From Deltaproteobacteria bacterium (GTDB taxonomy: Bacteria; Bdellovibrionota_B; Oligoflexia; Oligoflexales; CAIYRB01): 64,000 bases of DNA. The notes beneath the pieces were generated by a model, which was not told the origin of the DNA, did no database searches, and saw only the letters and a program-made list of their open reading frames with translations. This document shows, piece after piece, positions 46,701-54,069 of this stretch; positions within the stretch are counted from its first letter, which is position 1, and each line of letters starts with the position of its first letter. Where the stretch lies: positions 1-64,000 of the forward strand of contig VGTI01000007.1 in assembly GCA_016874735.1 (NCBI GenBank), written 5' to 3'. The translations under genes and the position numbers were made by a program.

Positions 46701-48061
46701 GGATAGCTACTATAGTTACCGAATAAATCTGACCAGAAGATTTTGTAGCAGTAATTGGTATTGTAGCTCAGATTGGCATCGCTGTAGGTCGTATCGTTGA
46801 GACCTATCGGCACCTCAGCGCCGTCAGTTGGAGTCTTGTTCCAACACGATGTATCTTCGAACCGGCGCAATATTAACTTTTGATATTTGGGCTCATTGGG
46901 CGGCGTATGCGTGAACTTAATCGTCTTGTTTTCGTAACCGCTAATGGCGAAGGTGCCAGGACTCGGTGGCGTACCGTCGTATCCGCCATGCGCTACAATC
47001 TCGTTACCCTTGTCGTCGGTCCAAAACGCTTTAAAGCAGTACGAATATCCTAGGGGGAGATTAGAGGATGTCACCAGCACGTCACCAGGGTTAACGGCAA
47101 CCTCCGTAGAACCTGCTGAGGTTTTTGTTTTGTTCGTGCAGTCGTACTCTGGGAAGCGTAGCAATTTAACGGTTCCGTAATGCGCATCGGAGGGTGGTAC
47201 TAAAGATACAGCAAGGGTACGATTGCCAGCAGCCTGCACATCCAGCCCACCAGCGGTCGCCCTCACAGCGTAAAGGATACTCGCCGACAGCGGCACATCC
47301 ACAACCCCAGCAGCGATCTTGCGCCAAACAAACATCACGCGGTTACCAGCTGCTCCGCTTGCCAAAGTGCCTACTAGGGCATCGGCTGTCGTGGTGCAAT
47401 CGACAAAGCCAGCATCATCGCTACCTGGCTTGGTCTTGGACGATGTGAATAGGATCTTTTCACCGGCGGTGCAGTAAGACATCGTACCTGTGATGCTTAA
47501 ACTCGTCGTGTAGGTGGCGTTCGTGCCTTTGATAGTCAGAACTGGTGGTAGTTTGCCGTCGCTTCCAACCGTGGCTCCACCGGGTCGCGATGTGGCGTTG
47601 TTGGGATCTGTACTGGCACTAAACTCTTCGCCGTCGGAGTAGGCATCACCGTCGGCATCGGTAAGGCTGCGGTTGCCTTCGGCCGGCTTAAAGTTGTTTT
47701 TAATCTTCCAGCACACACCGATGCCGTCACCGACGAGGTCTTCGTCGCAATCACCGGTGCCGTTGCCGCCGAGTTTTTTGTCGTGCTTGGTGTTGTCGCT
47801 ATCGGCTTTGTTGGGATCAAACCCTAGTTTGAATTCCCAGTAGTTACTGAGCCCGTCTCCGTCTGGATCCTGTGTCGCGAGGGTAGGATCAGCGGGGTCG
47901 AATCCCGCTCGGATAGCTTGGATATCGGTGATGCCATCGCCGTTGCGGTCGTAATCGGCTGGGTAGACACGGCCGGCTAAGTTGGTGCGGAAATAGCGGG
48001 ATTGGCAGCCGACCTCTGTCAGCAGCACCAGGCTGATTCCAATGGTGTGAAGTACCCGCAT
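43706..48061 (-). CDS. Giant lipoprotein with TSP3 repeats and Cys-paired Fn3-like repeats
   Basis: This 1451-residue lipoprotein has lipobox EVGC near residue 19. Residues about 33-160 hold thrombospondin type 3-like calcium repeats (DYDRNGDGITD, DPDGDGLSN, DADGDAYSDG). Residues about 170-780 include at least five modules, each with one Cys early (RRFE...C) and a closing YCYK.FW.D.FGN motif (near residues 340, 438, 548, 660 and 765). The C-terminal ~600 residues form a beta-rich region shared with the 696-residue protein. It is probably a long surface or adhesive stalk with a disulfide in each module. It is the first gene of a leftward run with 27- and 30-base gaps. Family not recognised. 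Confidence 0.75.
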   Translation of the reverse strand: MRVLHTIGISLVLLTEVGCQSRYFRTNLAGRVYPADYDRNGDGITDIQAIRAGFDPADPTLATQDPDGDGLSNYWEFKLGFDPNKADSDNTKHDKKLGGNGTGDCDEDLVGDGIGVCWKIKNNFKPAEGNRSLTDADGDAYSDGEEFSASTDPNNATSRPGGATVGSDGKLPPVLTIKGTNATYTTSLSITGTMSYCTAGEKILFTSSKTKPGSDDAGFVDCTTTADALVGTLASGAAGNRVMFVWRKIAAGVVDVPLSASILYAVRATAGGLDVQAAGNRTLAVSLVPPSDAHYGTVKLLRFPEYDCTNKTKTSAGSTEVAVNPGDVLVTSSNLPLGYSYCFKAFWTDDKGNEIVAHGGYDGTPPSPGTFAISGYENKTIKFTHTPPNEPKYQKLILRRFEDTSCWNKTPTDGAEVPIGLNDTTYSDANLSYNTNYCYKIFWSDLFGNYSSYPANAGDPAVAYLYANSRPNMGTVALQSLATQSITLSHTPPATATGRDYNDLVVRRFESLTCADKSDSDGTVVTVANKNIVTVADTGLQYNTPYCYKFFWRDSFGNSNNPNGTGDGTVSYSGVPPGPGTISRSLETQKINLSWTNPDDSGFTAATKRLETKIFRYLTASCENKAATEGIVIVTDPVASPASSPFRDGDPALLSLNQNYCYKIFWYDSFGNATTKTTAYSPDSSLSGGDISVDSMTSGKINILITQPTALPSTDPPTLPSQTSLTRFNDDKCLGTGNLLLNAISISTTTHAYADAAGTLNNTYCYKVSWIDAFGNEKSDSVVAKYFPPTFDDITATLNFTANASGTITSGSVSSYIARSFNSIFADTNLSLKPVTANATGSTGAVSASDTDIPFLTYKTASAGSCSASSTPLFCAKEVSEKTPGTTTLNAYTVATEGVLTWNYTKFDQGEYFINTLSRLYLDGQNYVSDPSKGKITVNTGNLGNEEILFSDSGSLTSGFSNKVSWFSFSPTVAISQGASTNTQQSMAIIYPALEGNRNHFLNLFSVERSNNGTASVSSDFDEVYTPDSSSPPTSKSGHQIAATSADTEYSSVVSNAETSAEDAKFIAVSILKDANGNYIQLSSTKTKTQPFAIDRLRLSEPTGDGQQKVNLSNTTLTNAFLDDDSNYRHGMAFSARIGTTSPFQYGIYLTKLRSTPSTSTKSGYLDRTGYFQTQSIPMNTVFDKAIKVKDLGSFSPYSLKIVTGNEGGTNVFYLGWRTIKSSTDEVLNIARVVANGDSSPTPIVVSDAESIDHLTRTGAWGRSTFAIAAGQSNDATPSNVLGVIYSQDTYPARCLFRAYGMDESGNLVKLGSGADLIIDEDITENGGIINDCRFVSLFWNKSLNRFMAVWSQGGPNSFGATYYSDFTYMKSGNSVTKIKQVEVTGDRSLRSQSDKKIICNMGAHYSYPSAGLDNPRIAIVSIEAISGGSSGSDCNNDAADIRLEFYKPGM

Positions 48062-48172
48062 AAAAGCCCCCGATTTCCACCATCTTTGTTGTCGGCAGAT
48101 GGTACGGGTGAGTTTAGGCGTTTCTAGATTTGCATTGTGATATCAACGACCTAAGTCTTGTAGAATTAACCT

Positions 48173-48208
48173 TGTACACGAAGCCCCCGGGTCGGGTTTC
48201 GCTGTACA
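48173..48208. terminator. Long hairpin in the gap upstream of the giant lipoprotein
   Basis: TGTACA (48173-48178), CGAAGCCC (48179-48186), loop, GGGTTTCG (48194-48201), one bulged base, TGTACA (48203-48208). It is a strong 14-bp stem with one G-T pair. It could end the upstream barrel-protein transcript. No clear T-tract on the minus strand. Confidence 0.45.
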
Positions 48209-48227
48209 GGTTCTTTTCCCACTTAGC

Positions 48228-48244
48228 GGGTCAAAATGTGACCC
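48228..48244. terminator. Hairpin GGGTCA-AAATG-TGACCC
   Basis: A perfect 6-bp stem with a 5-base loop, 60 bases past the stop of the barrel-protein gene (48306) and just before the longer hairpin at 48173. The pair may act together as a transcript end. Confidence 0.35.
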
Positions 48245-48305
48245 AGGTCAGGCTCCGGTTGCTGTCCTGGATTACCGAGTGAGTGGTGACATGCCCAGTC
48301 ACTCC

Positions 48306-49100
48306 TCAGTAGCTGATTTCGAAGCCAAGTTTAAACACTTGGTACCGGTGATCGACCTTTAGCATGGCTGGTGTGCCATCAAGGCCGAGATTTCCGTCAG
48401 TGTCTTCTGGATCGGCTTTTCCAGCCTTAAATTGATTACGCGTCAGGCCGCCAACAATATTGAAAGCAACAGAATCCCATTTAGCGTAGTAACCGACACC
48501 GTAGGTGTACTCGAGGCCGAAGTTGTTCTTAGCCTCCAGTGAGGTCAAGTAATCGATCCGTGCGTGGGTCATGAAGCCCGTCCCATCCATCTTGTAGAGA
48601 TTGAATCGGGTTCGTGCGCCAAAGCTTAAGCCATTATTTTTCCTGATGAACGCCGGAGGTGCAGCAGGATCGGTGTTGTCACCAATCTGTGTCACCTCAA
48701 AATAGCCAATCGCTGGCTGGATCCAGTCGATTGCAGGGATGTAGATGCTAGCAAACGCCGATACTTCGCTGCGCTCAGACCAATAAGACACATCCTGGGG
48801 TTTCAAGGCCCGGTAGTTAATTTCTAGCCCATAAAACCGATCGAAGCTCATCGCCAGCCGACTGTCGGTTCCTGATAGTTTGACATCGTCGAGTCGCGCT
48901 TCTTGGCTTTTCAGTTCGCTGTAGGATTGCTCGGCGTACATGCCGCTAAGCACAGACCCCGAGAATAGCAGCCGCGGAACAACAGCGATACCACCGCCTG
49001 AATCTCCACCAGGCGTATAGCTCTGACCGAACGCAATGGATGTCATCTGTGTCAACGCTGCGACGGCAATCAGGTAGTTTCTGCTCACATTAAACAACAT
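48306..49100 (-). CDS. Putative outer-membrane beta-barrel protein
   Basis: This 264-residue protein has a signal peptide (to about residue 25, SIAFG-QSY). Many alternating strands with aromatic girdles follow (YGLEINYRAL, GYFEVTQIG, SFGARTRFNLY), and the last strand is KLGFEISY, ending in Tyr as outer-membrane barrels do. Family unknown; strand count cannot be fixed by eye. It lies 39 bases downstream of a similar-sized barrel-like lipoprotein gene, so they are probably one operon. Confidence 0.7.
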   Translation of the reverse strand: MLFNVSRNYLIAVAALTQMTSIAFGQSYTPGGDSGGGIAVVPRLLFSGSVLSGMYAEQSYSELKSQEARLDDVKLSGTDSRLAMSFDRFYGLEINYRALKPQDVSYWSERSEVSAFASIYIPAIDWIQPAIGYFEVTQIGDNTDPAAPPAFIRKNNGLSFGARTRFNLYKMDGTGFMTHARIDYLTSLEAKNNFGLEYTYGVGYYAKWDSVAFNIVGGLTRNQFKAGKADPEDTDGNLGLDGTPAMLKVDHRYQVFKLGFEISY

Positions 49101-49139
49101 CTAAAAAAGTCCCCACTAGATGTGCCGGATCTACCCGAA

Positions 49140-49943
49140 CTACAGCCAAAATGACACCATGCCATAAGTCGTCTTGACGTCACTTTTAATCGTCAGCATG
49201 CCGGTTTCGTCTGGGGTAGGTTGCGCACCCTTATAAGAGTTCATAAGGTAGCCAAAACTGACGTCCATGCGCAGCATGCCAAAGTTAAGTTTGCTGCCGA
49301 CGATGATTTCCATCTCACTGCCAGTGTTTTTGCCACCGGGATTTAGTAGATGATATTTGCCGCCAAAAAAGGCGCTGATCTCCTGCGGCTTGATCCAGAT
49401 GTTGTGAATGTAGTCGACACCGAGAAGTAGCGCAATGACGTCGAGTTTAGTCACGTCTGGCATGTTGGGCTCGGTGCCGATGAAACCATTCCACATCTTG
49501 TACATACCGATGACCGGCATAACAGGTATCTTGGGCATGGGCATAAGCCCAAATTTGATCGTGTAAGTGCGTTGATACTCCCACCAAATCCGGTCTGTGC
49601 CGTCGTCACGGAATTCCATGGCACCGTAGCCGTACATCGACTTGGCGGCATCGGTGGCAGCATTAAGCAGAGCGTAGCCTTCGGCCATGACACGCTTGCC
49701 GGTCAAATTGACGCCGCTCAGAGATTGATTAAGGTTCGAGATGTCGCTCGATTGTTGATCGGTGTAGGTACTCTTGGTTCCGCCTAAGGACAGGCGTACT
49801 GGCCAGGTCGGATCGACGATGCTGCGATCAGTGCCGAGTTGAGTGGGATCTTTGCTGGCGTCTGCCTGCTTCAAGCGACAGCCTACCATGAGACCCCCAG
49901 CTAAACAGAGTATGCAAATATGACGTAGGATGAGGACCACCAT
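49140..49943 (-). CDS. Barrel-like exported lipoprotein
   Basis: This 267-residue protein has lipobox LMVGC near residue 21. A helical linker (about 50-95) leads into beta-strands (FRDDGTDRIWWEYQRTYTIKF region) and a C-terminal strand pair (GMLRMDVSFGYLM, TTYGMVSFWL) ending in Leu after Trp. It resembles an outer-membrane barrel with a lipid anchor. The ribosome site is GGTGGG. It starts the leftward run that ends at 37003. Function unknown. Confidence 0.6.
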   Translation of the reverse strand: MVVLILRHICILCLAGGLMVGCRLKQADASKDPTQLGTDRSIVDPTWPVRLSLGGTKSTYTDQQSSDISNLNQSLSGVNLTGKRVMAEGYALLNAATDAAKSMYGYGAMEFRDDGTDRIWWEYQRTYTIKFGLMPMPKIPVMPVIGMYKMWNGFIGTEPNMPDVTKLDVIALLLGVDYIHNIWIKPQEISAFFGGKYHLLNPGGKNTGSEMEIIVGSKLNFGMLRMDVSFGYLMNSYKGAQPTPDETGMLTIKSDVKTTYGMVSFWL

Positions 49944-50108
49944 GAACCCACCGAATTTTTAGATGAATGCATTATTATTGTACCATAGCGCTGCACTATA
50001 TTTTAAACATTTCGGTCTATCCAATGCCTCCCAATGAGGCTGGATAAAGCGCAGAAAATTAGTTAGTCTCGTATTAGTTTTTAAGAATTACCAAATGCGA
50101 GGCAGACT

Positions 50109-52139
50109 ATGCGTCAATCACTTAAGGCCAACTGGGGCCACTTGATCCATGCCGTGAATCTAGTCGGTGCTCTAAGCTTAGCCACAGTGGCGCAGGGGCA
50201 GCCCTCTTATCCACGAACCGCTGACGAGGTGCATGTGGACCGTATTATCAATCGGCTCAGTCTTAGTGAAAAAATTGGGCAGATGATTCAGGCTCAGATC
50301 ATCAACCTCCAAGATGAGATGGCACATGGACGCCGACCTATCAAGGAGCTTAATCTCGGCTCCATCCTCGCAGGTGGTGATTCCATAATTGCTGATAACA
50401 CGCCGGCTGGATGGCGCACGTTCTTTGCCACGATGCAGGCCGAGGCTAAGGCAAGCTCGTCGGGTCTGCCCATGCTCATCGGCGTAGACGCTGTCCATGG
50501 TCACGGGATCGTGCGCGGAGCCACGCTCTTTCCTCATAACATCGGCCTTGGTGCAGCGCGCAGTCCGGAGCTTATTCAGGGCGTGGGAGCGGCGGTAGCA
50601 CGGGAAGTTTTAGCAACAGGATTTAATTGGAACTTTGCTCCCGGCGTGATCGTAGCTCGCGATATCCGGTGGGGACGCACTTATGAGAGTTTTGGTCAGA
50701 ATCCAGAGCTTCAGGAGCTCCTAGCTGGCCCGTTCACACGCGGCCTTCAGGAGACACCTCTGGGCGGGCTTTACATGGTTGGTAGTGCCAAACACTTTCT
50801 CGGTGACGGCGGTGCCACCTGGGGCACCGGAATGCCCTCAGTCATCAACGGTAAACCACAGATTGATCGGGGTGATACCAGCGGTGATTTAGCAGCTATC
50901 AAGGCACTCCATGTCAAGGGATACGAGCAAGCCATCGATGCCGGTGTCGATACGGTGATGGCGTCTTACAGTAGTGTTAACGGCGTGCGCATGCATGCCA
51001 ACAAGGCATTGCTTACCGATTACTTAAAGGCCGACAAAGCTGCAGATGGTCTTGGCTTTACTGGTTTCGTGATTTCCGATTGGAATGCTGTCGACGAGTT
51101 AGATGTCGGTACCCCTGATAATCCAATAGACAATCCGATTGCCCGGTACAAGGCGCAGCTGGTGACTTCGGTCAACGCTGGTGTCGATATGATCATGGTG
51201 TTTGGCAAGCTAGATTTCGGAGCTGGTCGTGAGGACCGTGAGTATCGCTATCGCCGCGTCCATCAGCTCCTGACCGAAGCAGTAGAACAAGGTCTCATCA
51301 CTGAGCAGCGTATTAATGATGCTGTCTCACGCATTCTGCGTATCAAGTCACGTATAGGTCTCTTGGACGGTGAGCGCGCCTCCGCGAACCTGACGGTGAA
51401 TGATACATCACTAGACCAACTCTTCGGCGCCAAAGAACATCGTCAACTCGCACGGACGGCGGTGCGTGCCTCGATGGTGTTGCTCAAAAACGATGCCGCT
51501 ACATTACCGATCGATACATCCAAATATAAACGGATATGTGTCGCTGGTAGCAAAGCCAACGACTTCGGTACGCAAGCTGGAGCATGGACGGTGGGGTGGC
51601 AAGGCCAAGTGGGCAATGCCAATAAAACTGCGGGAGCATCGACCATACTGGACGGCATAAAGTCACTAGCTGCGGCGCGTGGTCTCGAGGTGATCTATGC
51701 TGAGGACGGCAAATTTAGCCGTGAAGTGTGTAAAAACGATGCGTTGGTCATTGCGGTGATCGGCGAAAAACCCTACGCCGAATACTACGGTGATGCGCCT
51801 AATCTTAGCCTCAGCAACGAAGATCAACAGCTCCTCGAAAACGCTAAGAGCAATCAGGCGCCGCTCGCCGTCGTACTGCTATCCGGGCGTCCACTCATCA
51901 TCACTAACGAGCTACCGAGTTGGCAGGCCTTCGTCGCGGCGTGGTTGCCAGGTAGTCAGGGCGAAGGGGTCGCCGACGTCCTTTTTGGTGACTTCAACTT
52001 CTCGGGCAAACTGCCCCTGCCATGGCCACGCGATATGAGCCAGATCCCGATGAAAGAAGGCATGGTGCCACTCTTTCCCTACGGGACTGGGCTCAGCTAC
52101 GGAAATGGCTCTGATCCAGTGCCAACAGGAGCTAGTTAG
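50109..52139 (+). CDS. Glycoside hydrolase family 3 beta-glucosidase (exported)
   Basis: This 676-residue protein has a signal peptide (cleavage near AQG-QPS, about residue 34). It is a GH3 enzyme with an N-terminal (beta/alpha)8 domain. Substrate motifs KHFLGDG and catalytic nucleophile Asp in ISDWNAVDEL (near 324) are present, followed by the second GH3 domain. It most resembles exo-1,3/1,4-beta-glucanases (GHGI, GRTYESFGQNPEL). It is likely periplasmic and would release glucose from beta-glucans. Divergent from the barrel-protein genes; the 3' end overlaps the 52132 gene by 8 bases. Confidence 0.92.
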   Translation: MRQSLKANWGHLIHAVNLVGALSLATVAQGQPSYPRTADEVHVDRIINRLSLSEKIGQMIQAQIINLQDEMAHGRRPIKELNLGSILAGGDSIIADNTPAGWRTFFATMQAEAKASSSGLPMLIGVDAVHGHGIVRGATLFPHNIGLGAARSPELIQGVGAAVAREVLATGFNWNFAPGVIVARDIRWGRTYESFGQNPELQELLAGPFTRGLQETPLGGLYMVGSAKHFLGDGGATWGTGMPSVINGKPQIDRGDTSGDLAAIKALHVKGYEQAIDAGVDTVMASYSSVNGVRMHANKALLTDYLKADKAADGLGFTGFVISDWNAVDELDVGTPDNPIDNPIARYKAQLVTSVNAGVDMIMVFGKLDFGAGREDREYRYRRVHQLLTEAVEQGLITEQRINDAVSRILRIKSRIGLLDGERASANLTVNDTSLDQLFGAKEHRQLARTAVRASMVLLKNDAATLPIDTSKYKRICVAGSKANDFGTQAGAWTVGWQGQVGNANKTAGASTILDGIKSLAAARGLEVIYAEDGKFSREVCKNDALVIAVIGEKPYAEYYGDAPNLSLSNEDQQLLENAKSNQAPLAVVLLSGRPLIITNELPSWQAFVAAWLPGSQGEGVADVLFGDFNFSGKLPLPWPRDMSQIPMKEGMVPLFPYGTGLSYGNGSDPVPTGAS

Positions 52140-52929
52140 AGAATGAGAAGAGTTGGTCAGCGTTAAACGACGGAGCGTTACTGAAGTTACCGCTGCCGTC
52201 CAGGCAACCAACGCGCACCGTCCAGTTAGTGGCAACTGGGAGCACGATCCACCCCTCGGCCGTCGGTCCTGGGGTGATTTTATTTAGCGTTAAATTCGCT
52301 GCTGTTTCGGTTGCTATGGTTAGGCTACGCTTGCCATTACTTGCGGTACCCTTGGCAAAGGTGAACGACTGATTCGTATGCAGGTTGGCTTGGTCGCAGC
52401 CTGCGGTGGCTTTGTAGACCAACAGTCCATTGTCGATGCCGATAATGTCGCCAAGTCGCGCTACGTGAAATGTTTCGACGTTTTGACTGTAGTCCCAGCA
52501 CTCCCAGCCCTTGGCAACTTTGAGTTTATCTTCGTTGATCAGTGTAAAAGCCTGGCATTTGATACCGTTGGTGCCAATGCCGAAACTGCGGTCCTGCGTC
52601 GGCGACGCATCCTGCGGGGATAGCCACCAGCCACTGATGTCTGCCCGGTTTATTGCTGTCGCATTCGCATTCGCAGTCGCCCCTGCACCGGCTGTTGCGC
52701 TGGCTGAGGCGGAAGTGCCAGAAGTTTGCGGCTGAGTTCTCGGGGCTGCTATCGGTGCCGGCTTTGAGGTGGTTGGTTTAGCGGGCTCACCCTGTACCGG
52801 TGTTTCGCCAGACGTCTGTGAGTCTACCGTTGGGTACTGTCTCTTCGGGATTTGGGGAGCCTCGCCACTGCGCGAGCAGGCGAGTGTCAGGAGGAGCACG
52901 GTGGTCCAACTAGCAGAATTCATTAACAT
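52132..52929 (-). CDS. Lipoprotein of unknown function with an Ala/Thr/Asn-rich segment
   Basis: About 265 residues from the ATG at 52929, preceded by GGAG; two other in-frame ATGs are nearby. Lipobox LTLAC near residue 18. A Pro/Thr/Ser-rich linker includes a short repeat (ATAGAGATANANATA) near residues 78-92. The C-terminal ~160 residues look like a globular beta-rich domain (WWLSPQDASP, CWDYSQNVETFHVARLGD). Not recognised. It is convergent with GH3, overlapping by 8 bases. Confidence 0.6.
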   Translation of the reverse strand: MLMNSASWTTVLLLTLACSRSGEAPQIPKRQYPTVDSQTSGETPVQGEPAKPTTSKPAPIAAPRTQPQTSGTSASASATAGAGATANANATAINRADISGWWLSPQDASPTQDRSFGIGTNGIKCQAFTLINEDKLKVAKGWECWDYSQNVETFHVARLGDIIGIDNGLLVYKATAGCDQANLHTNQSFTFAKGTASNGKRSLTIATETAANLTLNKITPGPTAEGWIVLPVATNWTVRVGCLDGSGNFSNAPSFNADQLFSFSN

Positions 52930-53107
52930 CAAAACTCCACAGCAGAAAATCAACGCAGGCGAAATCGTAGCAGCAGCAACGGGGAGCGGTCCCCTGAGCG
53001 ACCGGGGGACTTACCACATAGGAGCAACAGCCATGCCGTAATTAGTTGATTTATGTTCGTGGGTTGAGCAGACGGCTGGTGTCAAACTTTTAGGCAGTTG
53101 CCAACTG

Positions 53108-53998
53108 TCAGCGCTCCAGGCGCTTCAGCGTCAGTTTGAGCGCCCTCACTCTGGCCTGCATGGACTCTACGTCCATGCTAATCGCCGCACTGAGCGAGCA
53201 GCGCAGGGCGCGCCGTCGGACCGGGTTTTTCTTATAGCGACGGAAATTCCACGCCGGATGATCTTTGGCCGCGCGGAGGCGTTGACGTGCCTGGCGCAAT
53301 TTTTTCTCGACGCCACGCCTTAGACTCATGATCTCACTAATGGGCAATGCGGTTAGATCGGGGTCATGCTTGGCGGCCTTCAATATGGTGGCGCGAATGC
53401 GCTCAAGTGCCTCAGCATCCCTAGCTGCATAGGCGCGCTGCACTTCGTGCCAGAGTTGTGGGTGTGGCCGCTCCGGATGGAGATCAGGATGGAGGAGGCG
53501 CACTAGTTGTTTATAAACATCGCGTAGTTCGCTCTCGCGGCGTGGCTTGCTATCCTGTGGGTGGGGCTCTGTCTCAGGAATCTCGTGGTCCATACCTTGG
53601 GGCTCGGACCAAGTCGTGTCTCCCCATAATCTATCAATATCCCCACTATCTTGAGCAGCTTGAATCGTCTTACATGCCGCTCTTAGACTGACTCCTGCAT
53701 AGGCAGCGTAAGTCTCGATTTCGGCGAGTTGTCGTTCAAGCTGATCTAACTCGCGCTGCAGCAACCGCATCATGCCGAGTGGACCAGCTAACTCCGATTC
53801 AAACCACGAGTGAAACTCCGGTATGTCAATGGTTTCGAATGCATGCAGTTTAGCGTGGCTGGAGGCAAGAGCACGCCTGCGGGCCTGATATTTGGCTTCT
53901 TCATCCCGGCGCCGCGCGCAACCAGAGATTACAACGAGCCAGTTGCCTGGGACGTTGCCCTCGGATCTACCCGCAGCATGTGAACGTGACGTATCCAT
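53108..53998 (-). CDS. J-domain-like protein
   Basis: This 296-residue cytoplasmic protein has helical regions (about 35-150). A J-domain core near residues 160-190 carries the HPD signature in LRDVYKQLVRLLHPDLHPE; J-domains stimulate DnaK ATPase. The C-terminal part is strongly basic (RRGVEKKLRQARQRL, RRYKKNPVRRRALR). It stands alone, divergent by 71 bases from the protease-LRR gene. The DnaK partner is not in the window. Confidence 0.75.
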   Translation of the reverse strand: MDTSRSHAAGRSEGNVPGNWLVVISGCARRRDEEAKYQARRRALASSHAKLHAFETIDIPEFHSWFESELAGPLGMMRLLQRELDQLERQLAEIETYAAYAGVSLRAACKTIQAAQDSGDIDRLWGDTTWSEPQGMDHEIPETEPHPQDSKPRRESELRDVYKQLVRLLHPDLHPERPHPQLWHEVQRAYAARDAEALERIRATILKAAKHDPDLTALPISEIMSLRRGVEKKLRQARQRLRAAKDHPAWNFRRYKKNPVRRRALRCSLSAAISMDVESMQARVRALKLTLKRLER

Positions 53999-54069
53999 GG
54001 CCTGAAGCTATTCCGGTCTCACGCTGGCGTCAATGTGACAACGCTGCTGTGATCTGGTAGGGTCGCCCC

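Noticed and set aside
52690-52740. Low-complexity Ala/Thr/Asn segment in the 52132-52929 lipoprotein as a repeat array
   Set aside because: The DNA units are short and degenerate; it is a linker, not a regular tandem repeat.
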